A stretch of DNA of 64,000 bases, from contig CAKOHT010000006.1 of the NCBI GenBank assembly GCA_934085975.1, positions 7,091 to 71,090 of the forward strand, in the 5' to 3' direction. A program made the position numbers and the translations under genes. Position 1 is the stretch's first letter; every line of letters begins with the position of its first letter. Source of the stretch: an uncultured Cetobacterium sp. (GTDB lineage Bacteria > Fusobacteriota > Fusobacteriia > Fusobacteriales > Fusobacteriaceae). This document shows, piece after piece, positions 17,907 to 26,386 of this stretch. The notes beneath the pieces are model-generated. The model saw only the letters and a program-made list of their open reading frames with translations, had not been told where the DNA came from and did no database searches.

Positions 17907-19076
17907 TTAAAATTTTAAATATGTCAACGGATTCTCTATTTTCCCATTTTTTCTTATTTCAAAATGTAAGTGAGGACCACTCACTCTTCCCGTGGCTCCA
18001 CTTAAGGCTATGTGTTGATTCTGTGATATTTTTTCACCTTTTCTCACATCTATTTGACTAAGATGAGCATATCTTGTTTCATAGCCATCTGAATGCTTTA
18101 TTATAATTAAATTTCCATATCCACTAGCTCTTCCAGCAAAAGTAACAACACCCTCTCTTGCTGAAACAACTTTTGTACCGATTTTAGCTCTTAAATCTAC
18201 ACCAGCATGATTTAAGACTTTCTTAAGAACTGGATGATTTCTTGAACCAAAACTACTAGTTAAACTCATAGCAACTAAAGGATTAGAAAAAGTTCCCAAA
18301 TTTGTTTTTTTAACATACTCTTGCTTAAAACTACTTAGATACCTTGAAACTTTAGGCTCTCTCAAAAAAATCTTCGCTCCTATCAAAAGTCTATCAATCT
18401 CATTGTCCTCTTTGATTGTTTTAATATCTACTTCAAATCTTTTTGACAACCCTTCAAAAGTATCCCCTTTTTTTACTGAATAAAATATTCCAGGTTCTGT
18501 TGGAATATTTATTTTTTTTCCTACTTGAAGAACTCTTAAATTTTTATCAATATTATTTGCGTATATATAGTCAGTTTTTATCTTATACTCCTTAGATAGA
18601 TCTGAAATAGTATCTCCTTTTTTAATCACATATTCCATATTTTCTAATACTACTTTTTCTTCTAAATCAATACTCTGGTCAAGATCCGCTAACTCTTGTC
18701 CCTCTTGGTCATCCCACTCTTTAGCAATTTTATTTTCTAATTCTAAATCCTCTATCGTAGAGCTCTCTGAATTCTCTATTGAAATTTCTGTCACTTTCTC
18801 TTCTAGATCTTTAGACATCCCTTCTTGGACTGGACTTTCAGTGACTGACTCTTGTTTAGCAACAACAATTTCTTTCTCTGTATCATTTTTTAAAACTTTA
18901 ACTTTTTCCGCTGTAGCAATTTTAGTTTCAATAACTTCCTCACTCTTTGCTAACTCATTATTTTCAATTACCTCTCTATTTTTAGACTCATTAGTTTTTA
19001 ACGTAAATTCTCTATAATAAATTGATGTTACTAAAAAGACTAAAATACCTATGATTAATTTTTTTCCTTTTTTCAT
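17907..19076 (-). CDS. LysM and M23 peptidase domain envelope protein
   Basis: Probable peptidoglycan hydrolase or amidase activator (NlpD/EnvC-like), 389 residues. One N-terminal hydrophobic anchor (about residues 5-22) is followed by a long acidic, Ser/Glu/Val-rich spacer (about 30-150). Two LysM repeats come next (VIKKGDTISDLSKEYKI and SVKKGDTFEGLSKRFEV), then a C-terminal M23 domain. The zinc ligands are visible as NHAGVDLRA (HxxxD) and the HLHFE motif, with GSRNHPV ahead. Both zinc motifs are intact, so it may be an active endopeptidase. It stands alone between two ABC importer operons and is closed by its own terminator. Confidence 0.92.
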   Translation of the reverse strand: MKKGKKLIIGILVFLVTSIYYREFTLKTNESKNREVIENNELAKSEEVIETKIATAEKVKVLKNDTEKEIVVAKQESVTESPVQEGMSKDLEEKVTEISIENSESSTIEDLELENKIAKEWDDQEGQELADLDQSIDLEEKVVLENMEYVIKKGDTISDLSKEYKIKTDYIYANNIDKNLRVLQVGKKINIPTEPGIFYSVKKGDTFEGLSKRFEVDIKTIKEDNEIDRLLIGAKIFLREPKVSRYLSSFKQEYVKKTNLGTFSNPLVAMSLTSSFGSRNHPVLKKVLNHAGVDLRAKIGTKVVSAREGVVTFAGRASGYGNLIIIKHSDGYETRYAHLSQIDVRKGEKISQNQHIALSGATGRVSGPHLHFEIRKNGKIENPLTYLKF

Positions 19077-19209
19077 AACTCACCATTCTTTTCCTCATTT
19101 TTAGTATTTTTATAAATTTTTATAAATTTTACCATATTTTTGTCTTTTAAGTCTAGTTTTTATTTTTTTGTATTTTTTAAGTTCCTATCTTTCTAATTCA
19201 GTATATAAT

Positions 19210-19959
19210 CTACATAAAAATAACTATTGGCTTGTTATTTAAAGGATGCTTCATCACTTCTACTTCTATTTGGAATATCTCCTTTATTTTTTCAGGCACA
19301 ATTACCTCTTCTGGTGTTCCTTCATACTTTATTTCACCATCTTTTATGGCAAAAATATAATCACAATAACGGCTTGCTATATTTATATCATGAATTACTG
19401 CAACTATAGTTTTATCAAGGCTTTTTACTAAATCCATAATCTGGTATTGATACCTTACATCTAAGTGATTTGTTGGTTCATCTAATAATAGCACTTGACT
19501 CTCTTGTGCTATAGATCTAGCTATTAAAACTCTTTGCATCTCCCCACCAGAAAGAGCTAAAAAACTAAAATCTTTTAAATGCTTCATTCCAACCTTTTCC
19601 AAAGCTTCATCAATATCTTTTTCATAATCTCTTTTTGAAAATAAAGAACTTTTATTATATTTTCCCATCTCAACTATCTCTTTAACCGTGAAATCAAAAA
19701 TAATTTTTTGATTTTGGCTTAAAACAGATATTTTTTTAGATAACTCTTTTACAGAGTAATCATTCAACTCTATGCCATCCACATAAATACTATTTTTCTT
19801 AGGAATATAATTTCTATAGATATTTTTTAAAAGTGTACTCTTTCCACATCCATTTTCACCAATTATACCTATAAATTTTTTCTCTTCTATGTTCAATCTA
19901 ATATTTTTTAAAATATCCCTTTTTTCTATTTTAAAATCTAAACTATCTATTTTTATCAC
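19210..19959 (-). CDS. btuD: Corrinoid/iron-type ABC importer ATPase, riboswitch-linked
   Basis: ATPase of 249 residues with Walker A GENGCGKST, signature LSGGEMQR, Walker B VLLLDEPTNHLD and switch His in VIHDINIASRYCDY. It lies 2 bases after the permease gene and is the last gene of the unit that begins with cbiK below a cobalamin riboswitch. That control makes vitamin B12 or another corrinoid the likely cargo. The BtuD name is therefore by context, since FecE-type proteins are nearly identical in sequence pattern. Confidence 0.82.
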   Translation of the reverse strand: MIKIDSLDFKIEKRDILKNIRLNIEEKKFIGIIGENGCGKSTLLKNIYRNYIPKKNSIYVDGIELNDYSVKELSKKISVLSQNQKIIFDFTVKEIVEMGKYNKSSLFSKRDYEKDIDEALEKVGMKHLKDFSFLALSGGEMQRVLIARSIAQESQVLLLDEPTNHLDVRYQYQIMDLVKSLDKTIVAVIHDINIASRYCDYIFAIKDGEIKYEGTPEEVIVPEKIKEIFQIEVEVMKHPLNNKPIVIFM

Positions 19960-19961
19960 AA

Positions 19962-20993
19962 TTATCCTCCAAAATTATAACTATTTTTTCTTAACATACT
20001 CATAAAAAATGGAGCACCTAACATAGATGTTACAACTCCTATTGGGATTTCTTGTGTCTTAAATATCATTCTTGTTAAAGTATCTGTTCCTAATAAAAAT
20101 AAAGCACCTAAAACTATTGCACATGGAATCAATCTTTTGTGATTACTCCCAACTAATCCTCTAGATATATGAGGAATTACTAATCCCACAAAACCAACCA
20201 CACCTGTTGCAGAAACTATAAACCCAGTTAGAAAAGTGGATATAACTACTATAAAAAACCTCAATTTCCTTACATCTACACCTAAAGTTTCAGCTAATTC
20301 GTCACCGGCAATTAAAATATTTAACTCTCTATACCTAATTATGACCAAAATTGTCGATATCAATAGAACCAAAAATAGCGTCATCAAGTTCTCCCATCTG
20401 GCTCCTGCTAAACTTCCCGAAATCCAAAACATAGCTCCTCTCAGTTGTGACTCATTTTTAGCTGTGGTTACTAAAAATGTTGTAACTCCAGAAAATAAAG
20501 AGGATACAGCCACACCTATTAAAACAAGTTTAGTACTTGAATAACCGCCATTTCCAGCTAAATAGAATACCAAAAATGCTGTAAAAGTTCCAAAGATAAA
20601 AGCTCCAATACCAGGAGAAAAAGATACTCCCCAAAAACTTCCCAATACTATTGAAATAACTGCACCCGTACTAGCTCCTGAAGATATTCCTAAAATATAA
20701 GGGCTAGCTAACGAATTTTTAGTCAACGCCTGCATTAAAATTCCAACTAGTGATAACCCTGCTCCTCCTAGTAAAGCTAAAATAACCCTTGGAACTCGCA
20801 GATTCCAAACAATCATCTCAGTTGACTTTTTCCAATCAACAGTGAAAAAATTATTATTGAATAGTTTATTTATTAATATTTTCCAAACATGAACTGAAGA
20901 CAAGGAGACACTTCCTATTGTAATTGCAATTGTTCCCAAAATTATAATCGAAGTGAAAGATATTATAACTATATTTCTATCTTTTATTTTCAC
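19962..20993 (-). CDS. btuC: Corrinoid/iron-type ABC importer permease, riboswitch-linked
   Basis: FecCD permease of 343 residues with around ten membrane segments. Conserved parts are WNLRVPRVILALLGGAGLSLVG, NSLASPYILGISSGASTGAV, the coupling loop GVVGFVGLVIPHISRGLVG and the end IPIGVVTSMLGAPFFM. The start codon overlaps the end of the binding-protein gene by 4 bases. It is a clear paralogue of the permease at 16844-17836 and probably arose by duplication. The cobalamin riboswitch upstream is the basis for calling it a corrinoid permease. Confidence 0.83.
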   Translation of the reverse strand: MKIKDRNIVIISFTSIIILGTIAITIGSVSLSSVHVWKILINKLFNNNFFTVDWKKSTEMIVWNLRVPRVILALLGGAGLSLVGILMQALTKNSLASPYILGISSGASTGAVISIVLGSFWGVSFSPGIGAFIFGTFTAFLVFYLAGNGGYSSTKLVLIGVAVSSLFSGVTTFLVTTAKNESQLRGAMFWISGSLAGARWENLMTLFLVLLISTILVIIRYRELNILIAGDELAETLGVDVRKLRFFIVVISTFLTGFIVSATGVVGFVGLVIPHISRGLVGSNHKRLIPCAIVLGALFLLGTDTLTRMIFKTQEIPIGVVTSMLGAPFFMSMLRKNSYNFGG

Positions 20994-21850
20994 TTTTTCT
21001 CCTCTCTCAAACCATTCGAAATCATTTCAATTCCTTTACTAATTTTTACTCCCGGTGATATATAGCTCAAAGGAACTCGTAAAAATCTCTCCTTTTTTAC
21101 AGCTTCTAATTGAGAGATTGGAGAACTATTTTTTAAATATTTTACTTTTTCTTCATAGGGGGTATTTCCGTAATCTATAACTAAAATAACTTCCGGATTT
21201 TCATCTAATACTTTTTCCCATGTTCCAACACCAAAAGAAAAATTTGTATCTTCAAAAATATTTTTTCCACCAGCTATCTCAATTATAGTATTCCCAATTC
21301 CACTTCCTCCAACCACAAATGGTGCCGATTCTTGGCTATCGTATGCGAACACTTTTATTTTTTTTCCATTTTTTTTATTTTCTTTGACTTTAGCAATATC
21401 TTTTCTCATATTTTCGACAACACTTTTAGCACTCTCTTTTAAATCAAAAATATCTCCAAACATCAATATATCATCATATACATCTTCAATTTCAGAGCTA
21501 TCTTGAGATTTTGTAAAAACTACTTCTACACCATTCCCTCTTAACTCATCTATTGTTCCCAAGTTTTTAGGTGTCGCTATCGATTTCCAGCCTGTTAAAA
21601 AGTTGGGATTTAAAGCATAAAATTGCTCTTTCGTTGGGGCTCCTTTTGATAAAACTGGTATCTTATCATACTTCTCTTTCAATTCTGGAAGTATTTCATC
21701 ATCTAAAAAAGCTGTCCCTAAGAGTTGCTTTTCCACCCCTATAGCCAATAAAATTTCTGTTGTAAACTGTGATGTCGAAACCGCTCTTATATCTTCTTTA
21801 GAAAAACTTAAAGAAGTTATCAATAAAAGTAATAGTAATAGCTTTTTCAT
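20990..21850 (-). CDS. btuF: Periplasmic corrinoid/iron-type binding protein, riboswitch-linked
   Basis: Periplasmic substrate-binding protein of 286 residues. A Leu-rich signal peptide (about residues 1-17) has no lipobox cysteine. Class III binding-protein patterns include VSTSQFTTEILLAIGVEKQLLG and VVGGSGIGNTIIEIAGGKNIF, with VLDENPEVILVIDYG in the C-lobe. It sits 18 bases after cbiK and overlaps the permease gene. Linkage to cbiK and the B12 riboswitch suggests capture of cobalamin or cobinamide; a cobalt or haem ligand cannot be excluded. Confidence 0.82.
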   Translation of the reverse strand: MKKLLLLLLLITSLSFSKEDIRAVSTSQFTTEILLAIGVEKQLLGTAFLDDEILPELKEKYDKIPVLSKGAPTKEQFYALNPNFLTGWKSIATPKNLGTIDELRGNGVEVVFTKSQDSSEIEDVYDDILMFGDIFDLKESAKSVVENMRKDIAKVKENKKNGKKIKVFAYDSQESAPFVVGGSGIGNTIIEIAGGKNIFEDTNFSFGVGTWEKVLDENPEVILVIDYGNTPYEEKVKYLKNSSPISQLEAVKKERFLRVPLSYISPGVKISKGIEMISNGLREEKK

Positions 21851-21868
21851 ACTTTCTCCTTTCCAAAA

Positions 21869-22711
21869 TTAATGAGAAGCTTTTCTTCCTCTAGCATACT
21901 CAGCTTTTTTTATCAGTATATCTTCTGGTTGGCAATTTTCTAAAACTTTTGCTTTTTCTATGAAAATATTTTGAATGGATTCAATCTCTCCTAACCCCTT
22001 CAAATTTATCTCCACCTCAAATCCACTCTTTTCTAAATCCTCTTTCCATTCTTTAGCTATATCGTTTTTAGCATGATCTCCAGCTACAAACATAAGAGGC
22101 ATCAAAGTCACTTTTTTCTTATTGTCTTTCTTTAGTTCTCTCACAGTATTCTCTATTCCCGGATAACCTGCAATTGTTCCGATATATATAGGTTTTTCTG
22201 AATCTCTAACTATATAAGCTAACATAGGGTATGCTGATAATGCCGGATGTTCTGTCCCATGTCCTATCATAACTACACCTTCATCCTCTTTTAAAGGTCC
22301 TATCTCTTTTTCTATAACATCAATCAGATTAAAATAATCTTCCATTTCCGTCAACAATGGAGTTCCAACTCTAATATCTTCAAATTTGTCAGAAAACTTC
22401 TCCACCTCTCTTTTTAAAGCTTCCATTTCTGTACCGTTTATTATATATGTAGGTTGAATAATTACATGTTGATAGCCTTGCTCTATCAATTTCTCCAAAA
22501 TTTGAGTTGTATCTAACTTCTCTTTACCACTTTTCGAAAGTATTCTATTTATGATTCTTGAAGTATAAATTTGAAAAAAATCAAGTTGCTTAAACTCTTC
22601 TTCTAACTTTTTATTTATTATATCTATTGTTTTTTCTTTTGTGTCCTCATGCGTTGTTCCAAAATGCGCTGCTACAATGGCACCTTTTTGCATATTTTTG
22701 TAAAAATTCAT
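21869..22711 (-). CDS. cbiK: Sirohydrochlorin cobaltochelatase, anaerobic type
   Basis: Inserts Co2+ into sirohydrochlorin in the oxygen-independent cobalamin pathway. The N-terminal chelatase site AIVAAHFGTTHEDT carries the first metal-binding histidine. The C-terminal lobe has VVMIGHGTEHPALSAYPMLAYI with the second, plus LMPLMFVAGDHAKNDI near residue 210. Length is about 280 residues, normal for CbiK. A TTG frame reaches 22717, but AGGGAG is correctly spaced for the ATG at 22711. Its control by a cobalamin riboswitch fits feedback by the end product. No further cbi genes are present here, so either they are elsewhere or only this step is local. Confidence 0.9.
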   Translation of the reverse strand: MNFYKNMQKGAIVAAHFGTTHEDTKEKTIDIINKKLEEEFKQLDFFQIYTSRIINRILSKSGKEKLDTTQILEKLIEQGYQHVIIQPTYIINGTEMEALKREVEKFSDKFEDIRVGTPLLTEMEDYFNLIDVIEKEIGPLKEDEGVVMIGHGTEHPALSAYPMLAYIVRDSEKPIYIGTIAGYPGIENTVRELKKDNKKKVTLMPLMFVAGDHAKNDIAKEWKEDLEKSGFEVEINLKGLGEIESIQNIFIEKAKVLENCQPEDILIKKAEYARGRKASH

Positions 22712-22770
22712 CTCCAATCTCCCTATTTTATCTTATTTTACCTATTTTAAATAAAAAATTCTTCACCAAT

Positions 22771-22807
22771 AAAAAAAACCTCCCTTTTGTAAATACTAAA
22801 AGAGAAG
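22771..22807 (-). terminator. Attenuator hairpin of the cobalamin riboswitch
   Basis: On the minus strand CTTCTCTTTT pairs with AAAAGGGAGG over ten positions and is followed by eight Ts. The same CTTCTCT can instead pair with AGAGAAG a little upstream (rc of 22822-22828). The two structures are mutually exclusive, which is the layout of a terminator/antiterminator expression platform. Confidence 0.8.
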
Positions 22808-22834
22808 TGTAAAAATTTTACCTTCTCTGTCCTC

Positions 22835-22998
22835 GCAGAATTAAATAATGGCAGGTCTCCTGACTTAGATTCATCCTACTCACAGTCCTTCCCAAGGTTT
22901 TTATCCTCAGTGGTAATACTGTTTTCATCCTCTATACAGTGGCGGGACCGTTTGAGATTTCCACTCAATTCCCTTTTAATCAAATCGAACCATTACAT
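22835..22998 (-). ncRNA. Cobalamin riboswitch
   Basis: Read on the minus strand the region has the ordered cobalamin-aptamer elements. These are AAAAGGGAA with the following GTG, the core ACGGTCCCGCCACTGT, and the 16-base B12 box AGTCAGGAGACCTGCC (22865-22850), which matches the known consensus. It precedes cbiK and the btuFCD-like genes by about 130 bases. Ligand binding would favour the attenuator at 22771-22807 and shut off the operon. Confidence 0.95.
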
Positions 22999-23102
22999 TT
23001 TTATCTAACTAATCTTAACATTTTATAGTACAAATTTCAATCAAATTATCTAAAATTTATAACATAATCATCTATTATTTATATTATTTATATCTAGAAG
23101 TA

Positions 23103-23132
23103 TTGACTTTTATATATAAAAAAAGTTACTAT
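23103..23132 (+). promoter_or_regulatory. Probable promoter of the ABC exporter gene
   Basis: TTGACT and TACTAT are separated by 18 bases, about 40 bases ahead of the start codon at 23170. The match is moderate and the region is very AT-rich. The 458-base stretch between cbiK and this gene otherwise holds only the riboswitch and its leader. Confidence 0.45.
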
Positions 23133-23169
23133 TAATTTAGAAATAAATGTACATTAAGGAGAAATTTTT

Positions 23170-24879
23170 ATGAAAAAAACATCTTTTGGAACTCTTATTT
23201 ACTATTTAAAAAAAGAAAGTAAACTTCTAATTCTATTTTTAAGTGTAAGATTAGCTATGACTGCTATCGACGTATACTCTCCACTTTTAATAAAAAATTT
23301 AATAGATGATGCCCTTCCCTCTAAAAATATTAATCTATTACTTAAATTTTCTATTGTATTGATTATCCTTTATATTTTGCGTCTGATTTTTGCGGTAAAC
23401 TCTCAAGCAAATGGGAAATTAATGGGTAGTAAGATAAAACAAAATATGAGAAACGATTTACTAAAAAAACTTTTAAATCAACCAAGTGAATTTTTTAAAA
23501 AAAATCAAAGTGGAGATTTAATATCTAGAGTTATCAATGACTTAGATAGCGTATCAACCCTTTGCCATAGAGGACTAGAGGATTTTATATTTTCTGTTAT
23601 AACTATTATCGCATCTATTATTATAATGATGGACTTTGATTTAAAACTTTCACTAATTACTCTTTTTCCTCTGCCTCTAACACTAATATTTGTTTATAGA
23701 GAAAATAAAAAAATGAAACTAGGCCACAGAAATGTTAGAAAGAATTCAGGTTTATTATCTGCCAATCTTCACGACATTTTACGAACTATCTTTTTTTTAA
23801 AGGACAACAATTTAGAAGACTACGCACAAAAAAGATTTTTTAAAAAAAATGATACACTTTTAGAAAGTGAAAAGAAAAATATGACTCCCTCTAGTTTAAT
23901 TGTTTCAGGGGTAACTTTTTACTCAAATATAACCCAACTTATTATCATTCTTGCCGGAGGTTACCTATATATAAAAGATGGGGTCACTATGGGAATTATT
24001 TTATCTTTTTTACTTCTAGTTGATCGTTTTAGGCTTAGAATTATGAGAATGGTCGGACTTGTAGATATATATCAAAAAGGTATTTCTGGTGTCAATAGAT
24101 TTACTGAAATAATAAATCTTAATAATAGAGCAGATGGGGATATACCTCTAACAGAACCTATTACCTCTATTGAATTTAAAAATATTGGTTTTTTCTATGA
24201 CGAAAAATTTATTTTACAAAATTTTAATTTAAAAATAGAAAAGGGTGAAAAAATAGCTTTAGTAGGCGAAAGTGGAATTGGAAAGAGCACCACTGCAGCT
24301 CTTCTAAAAAGAGCTTTGCTTCCCACAAGTGGGGAAATTTTAATCAATGATATTCCTTTAAATAAAATCACCTTTAAGACGTATTTAGAACGACTTGGAA
24401 TTGTAGACCAAAGTGATTATATTATAAATGGAAGTTTAATAGACAATATCACTCTTGTTAAAGAAAACTGTACCGACGAAGAATTAAACTTTGCAATTGA
24501 AAAATCGTATGTATACGAAATTTTTGATAAATTCCCTCAAAAAGAGGACACTATTATTGGTGAGGGGGGAGTTCATGTGAGTTCAGGTCAAAGACAAAAA
24601 ATTGCTATGGCTAGGTTATTTTTAAAAAATCCTGACCTAATACTTTTAGATGAAGCAACCAATGCTTTAGACATCATCAATGAAAAATCTATTTTAAAAA
24701 ATATTAAAGAGATATATGACGATAGAATTGTTATCGCAATAACCCATAAATTAAGTATTCTTGGAGATTTTGATAAAATCTATGTACTCGATGATGACAA
24801 TATCATTGAATCTGGCTCTTTCAATGAACTTTTAGAACTGAAAGGTAAATTTTATAGATTGTATCATGGAATACGATAA
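23170..24879 (+). CDS. ABC transporter, fused permease-ATPase (exporter type)
   Basis: Half-transporter of 569 residues, expected to work as a dimer in the inner membrane exporting lipid, peptide or drug. An N-terminal six-helix ABC transmembrane domain (about residues 10-300) is followed by an ATPase domain. The ATPase has Walker A GESGIGKST (about residue 375), Walker B DLILLDEATNALD and switch His AITHKLS. The signature reads VSSGQ in place of the usual LSGGQ, a conservative but unusual form. It is the only gene left of 36.5 kb that reads rightward, against the direction of its neighbours, and is flanked by a riboswitch leader and a two-way terminator. That isolation would suit recent insertion; the substrate is unknown. 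Confidence 0.88.
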   Translation: MKKTSFGTLIYYLKKESKLLILFLSVRLAMTAIDVYSPLLIKNLIDDALPSKNINLLLKFSIVLIILYILRLIFAVNSQANGKLMGSKIKQNMRNDLLKKLLNQPSEFFKKNQSGDLISRVINDLDSVSTLCHRGLEDFIFSVITIIASIIIMMDFDLKLSLITLFPLPLTLIFVYRENKKMKLGHRNVRKNSGLLSANLHDILRTIFFLKDNNLEDYAQKRFFKKNDTLLESEKKNMTPSSLIVSGVTFYSNITQLIIILAGGYLYIKDGVTMGIILSFLLLVDRFRLRIMRMVGLVDIYQKGISGVNRFTEIINLNNRADGDIPLTEPITSIEFKNIGFFYDEKFILQNFNLKIEKGEKIALVGESGIGKSTTAALLKRALLPTSGEILINDIPLNKITFKTYLERLGIVDQSDYIINGSLIDNITLVKENCTDEELNFAIEKSYVYEIFDKFPQKEDTIIGEGGVHVSSGQRQKIAMARLFLKNPDLILLDEATNALDIINEKSILKNIKEIYDDRIVIAITHKLSILGDFDKIYVLDDDNIIESGSFNELLELKGKFYRLYHGIR

Positions 24880-24911
24880 AAAAAGATCACCCTAAAGGTG
24901 ACCTTTTTTAT
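24880..24911. terminator. Bidirectional terminator
   Basis: AAAGATCACC-CTAA-AGGTGACCTTT with A-rich and T-rich flanks serves both the rightward exporter gene and the leftward cystine operon that converge here. Confidence 0.82.
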
Positions 24912-26341
24912 TATTCAACATCAGAAGAGTTTACTTCACTTCCTGCTTCTGCATTTTGATAAACTTCATGATTTAAATTTCCTAAGCTCTTATCAACCAT
25001 CAATGCACTTGTAACTGCTCCAGTTACATTTAACATTGTTCTTGGCATATCAATAATCGGATCAATAGCCAAAATAGGATTTATTAAAGGAAACATAGAT
25101 GCTAATCCTGTTCCAGATAGTGCAACTGAAGCTGCCATTGTCGCTGTTCCTGGAATTCCTGCGATTCCCAACGAACTGATTGACACAACAATTATAGACA
25201 TTACAATCAGTGTCGCATCCATTGGCTGTCCACTCATGTTTGTTACGAACACAATTGTCAACGCTGGGAATATTCCTGCACATCCTTGCATCCCTGCCGT
25301 TGTACCAAAACTTGCAACGAAACTTGCTGTTGATTCACTAACTCCCAATTTATCTGTCAATGTTGAAATTGTTACTGGTAAACATCCTACACTTGATCTA
25401 GACGTAAATGCTAAAATCATTAGAGAGATGCTCTTTTTAACGTATGTAAACGGATTTAGTCCAAAGAGCGCTACCGCTATCATCTGAATTATAAACATAA
25501 CTGCTGTTGCTAAATATAAAACTATAATGAATTTTCCTACTTCCGCTATCGCTCCAATACCTTTTTGTGCAATTGTATTTGCCAATAATGGTACCACTGC
25601 TAAAGGCATCCATCTAATAATACTCATTGCCATTGATACGATAATCTTCTGAGAAGCATTTATAAAGTCAGAAAACGGTTTTACTATATCTAAATATTTC
25701 TTTGACATTCTCTTTGTTGCCACTCCAACAATCGCAGAGAATATAACCAATCCAACGATATTTAAGTTAACCATTGCCTCAACTGGATTTGAAGGAATAA
25801 GAGCTTTTAATGTATCAACAATATTAGTAATCTCTCTGATTTTTCTTCCACCCTCTACTGTTACAGCTTGTACTGCACTATTTGAAACCTTTCCAACTTC
25901 AAATAAATTCCCTAAAAGTAATCCTACACCTACAGAAATAGCAACCATTACCAAAATAATAATTAAACTTTTCTTTACCAAATCACCTAAATTAGCATCC
26001 TCTTTCATATTGATAATAACGTGTATAATCGATACCATAACCAACGGAATAACTAACATTCTAATTAAAGAGATAAATCCTCCACCAAGTAAGCTATACC
26101 ATATCGTTGTTTCTTTTACAAACGTTACATTCATTGGATTTTCAGGAAATCCAGCTGCAAATTGAATTGCTAATCCCAAAATTAAACCTACGACTGTTGC
26201 AAACATAACCTTTGCTGAAAAGTTAAATTTTTTCTTTGGTAACATATTTATTAGAAATAAAATTACTAATAAAACTACCAAAAATCCTACAGTTTTCAAA
26301 TTGCTAATCATTAAAAATTGTTCAAAAAATACACTATTCAT
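24911..26341 (-). CDS. Dicarboxylate/cation symporter family, probable cystine transporter (TcyP-like)
   Basis: DAACS-family secondary transporter of 476 residues. It has about eight membrane segments and the family hallmarks: LIRMLVIPLVMVSIIHVIINM in helix 3, the hairpin-loop FTSRSSVGCLPVTIS (about residue 315) and FVASFGTTAGMQGCAGIFPAL. The long N-terminal part with KVMFATVVGLILGLAIQF, and Cys where glutamate carriers have other residues, resembles TcyP/YdjN cystine carriers more than GltP. It closes an operon with a cysteine desulfidase and a disulfide reductase, which supports cystine as substrate. Aspartate/glutamate uptake is the main alternative. Confidence 0.78.
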   Translation of the reverse strand: MNSVFFEQFLMISNLKTVGFLVVLLVILFLINMLPKKKFNFSAKVMFATVVGLILGLAIQFAAGFPENPMNVTFVKETTIWYSLLGGGFISLIRMLVIPLVMVSIIHVIINMKEDANLGDLVKKSLIIILVMVAISVGVGLLLGNLFEVGKVSNSAVQAVTVEGGRKIREITNIVDTLKALIPSNPVEAMVNLNIVGLVIFSAIVGVATKRMSKKYLDIVKPFSDFINASQKIIVSMAMSIIRWMPLAVVPLLANTIAQKGIGAIAEVGKFIIVLYLATAVMFIIQMIAVALFGLNPFTYVKKSISLMILAFTSRSSVGCLPVTISTLTDKLGVSESTASFVASFGTTAGMQGCAGIFPALTIVFVTNMSGQPMDATLIVMSIIVVSISSLGIAGIPGTATMAASVALSGTGLASMFPLINPILAIDPIIDMPRTMLNVTGAVTSALMVDKSLGNLNHEVYQNAEAGSEVNSSDVE

Positions 26342-26386
26342 TGTTTTTTTCTCCCGTTTCTATATTTTATTTTTTTTAAGCCTATC

